Positions 1 through 5,413 of a stretch of 5,588 nucleotides of DNA are shown piece by piece; within the stretch, counting starts at the first letter, position 1; every line of letters starts with the position of its first letter. A program made the translations under genes and the position numbers. Origin of the DNA: an uncultured Chlorobiaceae bacterium (lineage in GTDB: Bacteria > Bacteroidota > Chlorobiia > Chlorobiales > Chlorobiaceae); the NCBI GenBank assembly GCA_903904495.1, contig CAIVCU010000276.1, forward strand, positions 1 to 5,588, read 5' to 3'. The notes below the pieces were generated by a model. The model ran no database searches and was not told the DNA's origin. It saw nothing but the letters and a program-made list of their open reading frames with translations.

Positions 1-477
1 GTCACCGGGGATCAAGTCACCGGCAGCAAGCAAAACTACATCTCCTGTCACGACCTCTTCGACATGAATCTCTTTTTCATGCCCCTCACGCAAGACACGG
101 CAATTGATCTGCACCATTTTCATCAGCTTGTCGAGAGCGTTTGCCGCACCTTTTTCCTGCCACCAGCCAAGCAACCCGCTTACCATGACAATGATCAAAA
201 TGATGATGGCGTCTGTATTGTCTTTCAGGGCAAGTGAAAGCATTGCGGCAGCGATAAGCAGTATGGTAATCGGGCTTTTGAACTGAAGAAGGAACAGCGT
301 GACAGCAGATGTTTTCGGACCCCCTTTCAGGGAGTTGGGTCCGTCATGCTTTAATCTTTCCTGAGCAGTTTTTTCCGATAAACCCTGAACGTCACCGCTG
401 ACTTTCCCGACAGCCGTTTCTGTGGTGAAATTCCAGAAGTTATCTGTAGCTGTCTGATGGTATTGCGGGGTTTTCAT
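1..477 (-). CDS. Magnesium-type P-type ATPase, N-terminal part (partial)
   Basis: This is the first 159 codons of a cation-transporting P-type ATPase; the reading frame stays open to base 1. Visible parts are an N-terminal cytoplasmic segment with the family pattern GPNSL (about residues 46-50), then FKSPITILLIAAAMLSLAL (66-84) as the first membrane helix. A second helix around 89-105 runs into SGLLGWWQEKGAANAL, and the actuator domain starts with TGDVVLLAAGDLIPGD (144-159). The SGLLGxWQE and AGDLIPGD wording is closest, from memory, to the MgtA/MgtB-like magnesium-translocating subgroup (type IIIB). The phosphorylation motif DKTGT and the ion-binding helices are outside the window, so the ion is inferred. 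The ATG at 477 gives the expected N-terminus; the ribosome-binding site is weak (GGAAAAAG). The start lies 28 nt after the stop of the exported protein gene, so the two are probably co-transcribed. No leader long enough for a magnesium riboswitch fits in that gap. Confidence 0.9.
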   Translation of the reverse strand, partial: MKTPQYHQTATDNFWNFTTETAVGKVSGDVQGLSEKTAQERLKHDGPNSLKGGPKTSAVTLFLLQFKSPITILLIAAAMLSLALKDNTDAIIILIIVMVSGLLGWWQEKGAANALDKLMKMVQINCRVLREGHEKEIHVEEVVTGDVVLLAAGDLIPGD

Positions 478-505
478 CGAGTACTTTTTCCATTTCTACA
501 TGTTA

Positions 506-1114
506 TCAGCGCCCGCGGCCACCACCGCGCCCATCGCCGGAAGGATGATCACCGCCACCACGCATGTTAACGGGGGCGCGGTTATCTCCATCGCTTCCGC
601 TCTCTCCGCGATTTCTACCATCCTCATCATATCGGCCTTGACTGCTCCTCGTTCTGCGAGCATCAAACAGACCGTTGTTATTATTGATGTATGCGTCACC
701 TTGACTTCTGCGATCGTGTTGATCTCTATCCTGCCAGTACTGACGGTCATGCTTTCGATACTCGATGTCACGGAATCTTCGTATATCCGGAATACGATGT
801 CCTCTCAGTGAGGGTGGAAGACGGTCCTCCATCATGACTAACCATGGACCATCGTAAAACGAAGAGCTGTACCAGGAGCCGTTATCGTATAAATAGTAGT
901 AATTGTCGTAATACATGAAATCATAAGGGCTTTCTACAGCTACTGAATAGCCGAGCTCAGGGACATAGATAAATGTAGGTGGGGCATCTATATAAATAGA
1001 AGGCCTGCTGCCAAGGGCAAGAAGAGGCTCATTGCCTGCTGCATGAGTAACGTTCGGGGAGTTTGCGATTAGAATCCCTGCAATCCCGACTGCGGTCAAA
1101 ATATAATTCTTCAT
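506..1114 (-). CDS. Exported tyrosine-rich protein with Gly/Arg/Asp-rich C-terminal tail
   Basis: This is a 202-aa protein of unknown function. The ATG at 1114 is chosen because it places a standard signal peptide at the N-terminus: MKN, a hydrophobic stretch (about 5-17), and likely cleavage after THA (residue 25). A TTG at 1141 in the same frame would add nine residues ahead of the signal peptide and lies inside a palindrome. The mature protein has a compact aromatic domain (about 30-105) with many Tyr and Trp residues, including YYDNYYYLYDNGSWY (68-82), GPW (89-91) and PPSLRGHR (100-107). This pattern loosely recalls small exported proteins seen in Geobacter-type anaerobes. From about 110 it is highly charged and probably disordered, rich in Arg, Asp and Gly, ending in RGGG repeats. 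There is no lipobox and no membrane helix after the signal, so a periplasmic, outer-surface or secreted location is inferred. The P-type ATPase gene begins 28 nt downstream. Confidence 0.8.
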   Translation of the reverse strand: MKNYILTAVGIAGILIANSPNVTHAAGNEPLLALGSRPSIYIDAPPTFIYVPELGYSVAVESPYDFMYYDNYYYLYDNGSWYSSSFYDGPWLVMMEDRLPPSLRGHRIPDIRRFRDIEYRKHDRQYWQDRDQHDRRSQGDAYINNNNGLFDARRTRSSQGRYDEDGRNRGESGSDGDNRAPVNMRGGGDHPSGDGRGGGRGR

Positions 1115-1122
1115 GGTTGGAA

Positions 1123-1143
1123 TTTTGTTAACTGTTAACAAAA
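1123..1143. promoter_or_regulatory. Perfect 21-bp palindrome, candidate operator
   Basis: The half-site TTTTGTTAAC (1123-1132) is followed by a single T and then its exact reverse complement GTTAACAAAA (1134-1143). It ends 8 nt before the ATG (1114) of the exported protein gene, where a repressor could block transcription or initiation. The core TTGTTAA-N3-TTAACAA is one base shorter in spacing than the Rex redox-repressor consensus (TTGTTAA/TTGTGAA-N4-inverted repeat), so a Rex identity is only a guess. As RNA it could form a 9-bp, AU-rich hairpin with a 3-nt loop near the start codon. Confidence 0.5.
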
Positions 1144-1174
1144 CCAGAAGATCAGCAACACATTAATTCCAATG

Positions 1175-1203
1175 AAAAAAAGAGATTAAAAGTTGCCTTT
1201 AAT
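1175..1203 (-). terminator. Weak terminator-like hairpin after the DUF2127 gene
   Basis: Reading the minus strand, ATTAAA (1203-1198) pairs with TTTAAT (1190-1185) around a short loop. It is followed by CTC and a run of seven T (1181-1175). The layout is that of a Rho-independent terminator, beginning 25 nt after the stop of the DUF2127 gene, but the stem is all A-T and would be unstable. It is therefore a tentative call. Confidence 0.3.
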
Positions 1204-1227
1204 GGGGAGTGCGGGGCGGGAATGTTG

Positions 1228-1677
1228 TCAATGGGTGTTACTATCGCTTCGTTTAAGCATAAAGGCCATATAGAGAACAACAGTCAGGTTGATGGATGCA
1301 AGGCACATCTTGAGCCATGTAAAACCTTTTGCAAGCTCATAAAGCTCAATCGGCAGATAAACCCCGCCACTTAACAGTGCAAACCATTCTGACCAGCGTT
1401 TTGCAAACCAAAGCCCGAAGCCCTCAACAAAGCGCATGGAAGCATATAACAATGCCAGAAGTGCAAGAAAACGCAAACGTCCATCCGTCAGATTACTTGC
1501 AGCGTCTATAAATATTTTTGGAAAGTGTTTTGCAGGGTTGAGATGCAGATGAGCTACCAGTTGCTCAGCAAGCACCTGAATATCCTGATGCATAAGTGAA
1601 AAAGCAGCCAAACCGGTCAGCAAAACCAGCATGCCCTTGAATGCTTCAAACAGTGCGATAATCTTAAGGGCTCTCAT
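1228..1677 (-). CDS. DUF2127 family integral membrane protein
   Basis: This 149-aa membrane protein is recognisable as a DUF2127 member by RALKIIALFEAFKGMLVLL at the start, the LLALLYASMRFVEGFGLWF region (73-91), and RWSEW(F)xxLSGGVYLPIELYEL (94-115). Four membrane helices are likely, at about 5-27, 68-91, 96-113 and 121-142. The segment between helices 1 and 2 (about 30-66) is a hydrophilic loop containing HLHLNP. The family has no established function. The start codon follows a purine-rich AAGAGAGAG sequence that abuts the ATG. The gene lies 36 nt after the two-helix membrane protein gene with no terminator between them, so they probably form a two-gene unit, and a weak hairpin follows its stop. 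Family assignment is from remembered motifs. Confidence 0.85.
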   Translation of the reverse strand: MRALKIIALFEAFKGMLVLLTGLAAFSLMHQDIQVLAEQLVAHLHLNPAKHFPKIFIDAASNLTDGRLRFLALLALLYASMRFVEGFGLWFAKRWSEWFALLSGGVYLPIELYELAKGFTWLKMCLASINLTVVLYMAFMLKRSDSNTH

Positions 1678-1713
1678 CTCTCTCTTAATAGGTGTATCGG
1701 TAATTATGATCTT

Positions 1714-2439
1714 TTAAATAAGGGTTTTAATGGCCTTCTTTTCCGGTTCACCCGCTATTGACCATTTAATTGCGTCTTCATGCAGCGATGCGTAAAAGGC
1801 ATGAAATTGTGCATACGAAATCAGGGCTGTTATTGCAACAGAGCCGATAAGTTTTTCGAAAATTGTGAATAGCCACATTTGTGCCTGATTCCCGGGATCT
1901 CTGAATGGCCAGGGATAGGTGGCAATGAGTAAAATAACAAAGACTGCAAAGCCGATAACTCCAATAGTATACTCTACCTTCTTCTGTTTTCTGGCATAGG
2001 ACAGCCTGTCTTGTTTAGATGCAAGTATTTTACCTTCAATGATAGGATCTTTTCGGTTTCGTTCAACAAGCTGGACAGGCGTTTCATAAAAGGTGATCTT
2101 TTTTTGCATTTGACCGGCGTGTTTAATGCACTTATGAACAAAAACCTGGCAATCAAGCTGCAACAGAGAGAGGTTCGGGTTAAGAAGTCGCAGGACCCAT
2201 GTGTTACGTTCAAATGATAATGTCCCGTGAGTTTCAGTAACAGCGCTTAAAAGTACAAATTTTTTACTTGAAAGGAAAAAAGGGATGTCACTTTCTTTCA
2301 CAGAATCCTTCATCTCTGTAATAATTTTTTCTGCATCACTTGATCCCTGTTCAAACGTAGGCCACCATTGATTTCCTTTAAGAATTATGATGAGAGACTC
2401 ATCTTCAAAGTCACTGGTAAATATGATTTTAGCATGCAT
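1714..2439 (-). CDS. Hypothetical protein with C-terminal two-helix membrane hairpin
   Basis: This 241-aa protein was not recognised as a member of any known family. Residues 1-130 look like a soluble alpha/beta domain with no catalytic motif I could identify; it holds two Cys (97, 104) and a paired Trp (25-26). A basic, linker-like stretch follows (about 127-155, including SYARKQKK). It is followed by a hydrophobic helix (158-175), a short loop with YPWPFRDPGN, and a second helix (190-212). The last 30 residues are hydrophilic and end in KKAIKTLI. A cytoplasmic N-domain anchored by a membrane hairpin is inferred from the positive residues before helix 1. The start is supported by AAGGA (2449-2445) placed 5 nt before the ATG. 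The downstream DUF2127 gene is 36 nt away. The gene looks somewhat more A+T-rich than the thi genes, which may indicate a different origin; this is an impression only. Confidence 0.75.
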   Translation of the reverse strand: MHAKIIFTSDFEDESLIIILKGNQWWPTFEQGSSDAEKIITEMKDSVKESDIPFFLSSKKFVLLSAVTETHGTLSFERNTWVLRLLNPNLSLLQLDCQVFVHKCIKHAGQMQKKITFYETPVQLVERNRKDPIIEGKILASKQDRLSYARKQKKVEYTIGVIGFAVFVILLIATYPWPFRDPGNQAQMWLFTIFEKLIGSVAITALISYAQFHAFYASLHEDAIKWSIAGEPEKKAIKTLI

Positions 2440-2469
2440 TGCTATCCTTGAAAAATTTCTTCAAAATAT

Positions 2470-2540
2470 GGTAAGCCCAATAATATACACCATGAGTCCC
2501 TCCGCCAGAAAGTCATTTTTTGTCGGGATAGGGGGCTACC
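2470..2540. repeat. Gapped inverted repeat in the thiF downstream spacer
   Basis: GGTAAGCCC (2470-2478) is complementary to GGGCTACC (2533-2540) apart from one bulged base. Between them, TCCC/GGGA segments could extend an inner helix. The arms fill most of the 102-nt spacer between the stop of thiF and the next gene. It may be a transcript-end or 5'-leader structure. There is no T-tract of a classical terminator, and the 54-nt gap between arms makes chance pairing possible. Confidence 0.25.
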
Positions 2541-2541
2541 A

Positions 2542-3291
2542 TTAAGAATTATGGGTACCGCAGACAGTGCAGTATGGATCCTGTGTTACCGGGACTTTTC
2601 TTATTTCTGTGCTCAAAGAGTCATAGGTTAAAAGGGTATTGGTCAGGGGGGTTCCAATGGTGAGAATGTATTTTATGGCCTCGATGGCTTGCATGGAGCC
2701 GATAACTCCGGGGAGTGCTCCAATTGGTCCTGAGGGGGTTGTGGCAGCAGGGATTCCTTCTTCGTGAAAGACACAGTGATAGCAGGCGGTTTTACCGGGA
2801 TGGACGGTCATTGTCTGGCCGAAGAACTGCTTGATGCCGGCATGGGAGTAGGGTTTATTAGCCTGATGGCACGCTCTTGCTATCAGAAATTTTGATTCAA
2901 AGTTGTCGGTGGCATCGATAATGAAGTCGTACCCAGCAAGAATCTCTGGTGCGTTTTCCGGGGTCAGGCGGACTGGGTATAGGTTAAGGGTAATGCCGGG
3001 ATCAAGGGCGAGGAGTCTGGTTTTTGCAGAGTTGACTTTGCTCTCGCCAATTGTTTCAGTGGTATGCAGTATCTGGCGCTGGAGGTTGCTAAGATCTACA
3101 GTGTCACCATCCATAATGCCGATGGTGCCGATACCTGCTGCTGCAAGATAAAAGGCGGCGGGCGAGCCGAGCCCTCCTGCACCAACAACGAGCACTTTTG
3201 ATTGAAACAGTTTTTCCTGTCCGTTCTCTCCGATTTCTTTCAGTGTCAGGTGGCGGGCATAGCGCTCCTGCTGCTTCTTGTTCAAAAGCAT
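2542..3291 (-). CDS. thiF: ThiF/MoeB/HesA-family ThiS adenylyltransferase
   Basis: This 249-aa E1-like enzyme is predicted to adenylate the C-terminal glycine of ThiS with ATP, the step before sulfur transfer. It starts with the family signature RYARHLTLKEIG (10-21). The ATP-binding loop is GAGGLGS (37-43), and D61, D63 and NLQRQ (69-73) follow with the nucleotide-contacting Arg and Gln, then DATDN (126-130). The zinc site is formed by CYHC (170-173) and CTVC (241-244). Length matches E. coli ThiF (about 250). The cysteine that in E. coli ThiF and MoeB lies four residues before the conserved glycine of the GxxG..PG stretch is Thr184 here (ATTPSGPIGALPG), so a covalent ThiF-ThiS acyl-disulfide at that position is not possible. 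The family cannot be split cleanly into ThiF and MoeB by sequence; the context, 2 nt after thiH, decides for ThiF. It may also serve molybdopterin synthesis. No strong Shine-Dalgarno sequence is seen, so translational coupling to thiH is likely. Confidence 0.9.
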   Translation of the reverse strand: MLLNKKQQERYARHLTLKEIGENGQEKLFQSKVLVVGAGGLGSPAAFYLAAAGIGTIGIMDGDTVDLSNLQRQILHTTETIGESKVNSAKTRLLALDPGITLNLYPVRLTPENAPEILAGYDFIIDATDNFESKFLIARACHQANKPYSHAGIKQFFGQTMTVHPGKTACYHCVFHEEGIPAATTPSGPIGALPGVIGSMQAIEAIKYILTIGTPLTNTLLTYDSLSTEIRKVPVTQDPYCTVCGTHNS

Positions 3292-3293
3292 GG

Positions 3294-4379
3294 TTATGTT
3301 ATTTCATTTAAAAGGATAGTGCTGCTTGCCTCGGCAGGGCCGTTGTAGACCGGTTCCCAGTTTTTAAAGACCGGCTCAATGTTCTTTGCCCGCATGGCAT
3401 TGCAGAACTCATGGACGCTGCGGTCATCAAAAACCTCAAACTGACCTTTTTCATTGTTTTCGGTGTCGTTATATCCGCCTACGGTGGTGCGGCTTTCTAT
3501 GCTCATTCTGGTGATACCGAGTCCGGCCATGCCGTCGCGGTAGGCTGCGCTCTCTCTGGTTGAGAGAACAAGCTCCACATCGGGCAGTGCAATGCGGTAG
3601 GCAAAAATCATGCGGGCCAGAGAGTGATCGTCAACAGGGAATGGAGGTTCGTAGCCACCGGTTTGCGGCCGCATTCTGGGAAATGATACTGATAGACCCG
3701 CACGCCAGTAGGTGCGTCCGAGATGGCGGACATGCCGATAGAGGCTCAGTGCGTCCTCTCTTGGGTCTGACAGTCCGAGCAGTACGCCGAGTCCTACGGT
3801 TTTAATGCCGCCTTCGAGTGCTCTAGCCGGTGTTTCAAGCCGGTCGATAAAATCCTTTTTTGGACCCCAGCGGTGCAATGCTTCATAGCGTTCGCGGTTG
3901 TAGGTTTCCTGGTAAATGGTGATAGCTGTGCATCCGCTGTCGGCAAGGGCGCGGTATTCCCGGATACTCATTGGAAAGGCCTCAACCGACACCCGCTGCA
4001 TCACTTGAGCAGCGATTTCGACGCTTCTCTGGAGATAGTCGAAGTCAGCATCGTGGGTGCGTTCTCCTGTGAGCAGGAGGATGTCGGTAATCCCGAGCTT
4101 TTTCATGGCGCTAAGTTCGCGGCGGATTTCATCAGGTTCAAGACGACGGCGGGGAGTTTTTCTGTCGGAGGCAAACCCGCAGTAGGCACAGCCGCTGGAA
4201 CAGAAATTCGAGAGGTAGAGTGGGGCGTAAATTGTCATGGTGCGACCGAAACGGCGCTGGGTAAGAGCCTTGGATTCAGACGCCAGTGCTTCAAGAGAAC
4301 TTGATGAAAAGGGGTCAAGCATAGCGGCAAGTGTCGCAGTGCCATGGTTGTCGGTCAGCCACTCCGGTAACCCGCTCAT
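3294..4379 (-). CDS. thiH: 2-iminoacetate synthase (tyrosine lyase) ThiH, radical SAM
   Basis: This 361-aa protein is a radical SAM enzyme that cleaves tyrosine to p-cresol and 2-iminoacetate (dehydroglycine), the glycine-derived building block for the thiazole ring. The segment IYAPLYLSNFCSSGCAYCGF (50-69) carries the CX3CX2C iron-sulfur motif at C60, C64 and C67 and is the hallmark of the E. coli-type ThiH. Further family segments are LLLTGE (about 100-105), TIYQETYN, GLGVLLGLSDPREDAL and SFPRMRPQTGG. Length is close to the E. coli protein (377). The ATG overlaps the thiG stop by 4 nt (ATGA) and is preceded by GGGAG at 7-nt spacing, which supports this start. ThiH requires anaerobic or low-oxygen conditions, and its use instead of glycine oxidase ThiO suits an anaerobe. 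It would act in a complex with ThiG. Confidence 0.95.
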   Translation of the reverse strand: MSGLPEWLTDNHGTATLAAMLDPFSSSSLEALASESKALTQRRFGRTMTIYAPLYLSNFCSSGCAYCGFASDRKTPRRRLEPDEIRRELSAMKKLGITDILLLTGERTHDADFDYLQRSVEIAAQVMQRVSVEAFPMSIREYRALADSGCTAITIYQETYNRERYEALHRWGPKKDFIDRLETPARALEGGIKTVGLGVLLGLSDPREDALSLYRHVRHLGRTYWRAGLSVSFPRMRPQTGGYEPPFPVDDHSLARMIFAYRIALPDVELVLSTRESAAYRDGMAGLGITRMSIESRTTVGGYNDTENNEKGQFEVFDDRSVHEFCNAMRAKNIEPVFKNWEPVYNGPAEASSTILLNEIT

Positions 4380-5155
4380 GCATTTGCTCCCAGAAAAGCT
4401 GTAAGAGGGCTTGTTGCAATAGCAGTGCTGCTTTTTGGCATCAGTCCGGCTTTATAAGCTTTTCTTCCTGCAGCAATCGCTTCTGCAAAAGCTTCAGCCA
4501 TCTCTGGCGGGTTTTCGGATACTGCTACGGCGCTGTTGACAAGCACTGCTCCGCATCCCATTTCCATGGCAAGGGCAGCTTCGGAAGGGGAGCGAAGTCC
4601 GGCATCGACAATGACCGGGATGTTGCTTTCCCGGATGATGATGTTGAGCATTTCGGCCGTAGCAAGTCCCTGGCCGCTGCCGATAGCCGATCCGAGCGGC
4701 ATGACCGAAGCGCATCCAACCTCTTCAAGGCGTTTGGCAAGAACGGGATCAGCTGCAATATAGGGCATGACCAGAAATCCTTCTTTTGCAAGAATGCGAC
4801 AGGCTTCATAGGTTTCTATCGGGTCTGGCATTAAATGTTGAGGGTTCGGGTGAATTTCCACCTTGATGAAGGGACTTCCGGATAGTTCACGGGCTATCTC
4901 AGCTGCACGGACAGCTTCAGCTGCTGTTGATGCCCCTGATGTGTTGGGCATTAAGGTGATTCCCGGAAGTGCCTTTAATGGACTGAAGAGATCGTCAGCC
5001 AGTTGCTCGCGGTTAAAGCGGCGAAGGGCAACAGTAACAAGTTGTGCGCCGGAAGCCCTGACAGCTTCAAGCATGACTGATGCGTTGCTGAATTTTCCAG
5101 TTCCAAGAATCAGACGGGAAGAAAATGTATAAGAGCCTAATTGAAAAAAGTCCAT
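4376..5155 (-). CDS. thiG: Thiazole synthase ThiG
   Basis: This 259-aa (beta/alpha)8-barrel enzyme condenses 1-deoxy-D-xylulose 5-phosphate, dehydroglycine and sulfur from ThiS thiocarboxylate into the thiazole phosphate. It opens with the family pattern SSRLILGTGKF (12-22). PNTSGASTAAEAV (70-82) and FIKVEIHPN (96-104) follow; K98 is the Schiff-base lysine and E100 its neighbour, and D184 sits in VDAGLRSPSEAA. These match B. subtilis K96, E98 and D182 with an offset of two. The phosphate-binding region PLGSAIGSGQG (153-163) is intact. Length is normal (E. coli 256). Usual family members read PNTAGC in the 70s where this one has PNTSGA. The start lies 24 nt after the thiS stop and the end overlaps thiH by 4 nt, so it is inside one operon. 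The Shine-Dalgarno sequence is poor. Confidence 0.96.
   Translation of the reverse strand: MDFFQLGSYTFSSRLILGTGKFSNASVMLEAVRASGAQLVTVALRRFNREQLADDLFSPLKALPGITLMPNTSGASTAAEAVRAAEIARELSGSPFIKVEIHPNPQHLMPDPIETYEACRILAKEGFLVMPYIAADPVLAKRLEEVGCASVMPLGSAIGSGQGLATAEMLNIIIRESNIPVIVDAGLRSPSEAALAMEMGCGAVLVNSAVAVSENPPEMAEAFAEAIAAGRKAYKAGLMPKSSTAIATSPLTAFLGANA
4387..4391 (-). promoter_or_regulatory. Ribosome-binding site of thiH inside thiG
   Basis: The minus strand reads GGGAG followed by 7 nt and then the ATG of thiH. It lies within the last codons of thiG and supports the overlapping ATGA start. It is the clearest Shine-Dalgarno sequence in the thi cluster; thiS, thiG and thiF have weak ones. Confidence 0.65.
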
Positions 5156-5179
5156 AGGGATTGAGTCTTTCTGTGCGGG

Positions 5180-5383
5180 TTAGCCACCGCCTGCAAACAC
5201 GAGGATTTCAACACGGTCACCTTCCTGCAGGTGATGGGTTGATCGTTTGTCGGGTCGGATGATACGATCGTTGATCACTACTGCCACAGTATTTCCTTCT
5301 GATCCGATGATAGAGAGGAGGTCGGTTACGGCAGAACCGGGTGGAAGTGTCTGTTGTTTTCCGTTCAGCTCAATAGTAATCAT
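5180..5383 (-). CDS. thiS: Sulfur carrier protein ThiS
   Basis: This 67-aa ubiquitin-fold protein carries sulfur as a C-terminal thiocarboxylate to ThiG. It shows the usual ThiS layout: ITIELNGK (2-9) as the first strand, a TDLL helix (20-23), VAVVINDRII (33-42), and RVEILVFAGGG at the end. The terminal Gly-Gly needed for adenylation by ThiF is present with an additional Gly, an ending also known from B. subtilis ThiS. Length matches the family (about 66). The ATG at 5383 begins directly with the first strand, so no earlier start is needed. It lies 30 nt after the stop of the trans-sulfuration enzyme gene, and no clear Shine-Dalgarno sequence precedes it. There is no room for a TPP riboswitch in that gap, so the cluster is probably read from a promoter further upstream. 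Confidence 0.95.
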   Translation of the reverse strand: MITIELNGKQQTLPPGSAVTDLLSIIGSEGNTVAVVINDRIIRPDKRSTHHLQEGDRVEILVFAGGG

Positions 5384-5413
5384 TTGTAATATTTTTTCAC
5401 GATTTCTTTATTC

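Noticed and set aside
500..811. 103-codon open frame on the plus strand
   Set aside because: It lies entirely opposite the low-complexity Arg/Gly/Asp tail of the exported protein gene. Its Thr/Ile/Ala/Ser-rich translation is a by-product of that codon bias, and no start signal or family resemblance is seen.
1115..1141. TTG start at 1141 for the exported protein
   Set aside because: It would put nine extra residues ahead of a normal signal peptide, lies inside the palindrome and has no Shine-Dalgarno sequence; the ATG at 1114 is better.
2449..2463. 15-nt near-palindrome TGAAAAATTTCTTCA before the 241-aa gene
   Set aside because: It is A/T-rich, imperfect by one base pair and overlaps the ribosome-binding region; chance is a sufficient explanation.
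2442..2516. 24-residue minus-strand open frame (MTFWRRDSWC...) ending 2 nt before the 241-aa gene, a possible leader peptide
   Set aside because: No ribosome-binding site precedes its ATG, its codons show no regulatory run of one amino acid, and an open frame this short is expected by chance.
3873..4304. 143-codon open frame on the plus strand within thiH
   Set aside because: It is the complement of a clearly conserved radical SAM gene, has no recognisable domain, and is explained by codon composition.
4331..4834. 167-codon open frame on the plus strand across the thiG/thiH junction
   Set aside because: It is opposite the conserved ThiG C-terminal half and the ThiH N-terminus; the translation is Ser/Cys/His/Phe-rich without any known motif.
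5384..5413. TPP riboswitch before thiS
   Set aside because: The 30-nt gap is far too short for the element and contains none of its conserved segments.
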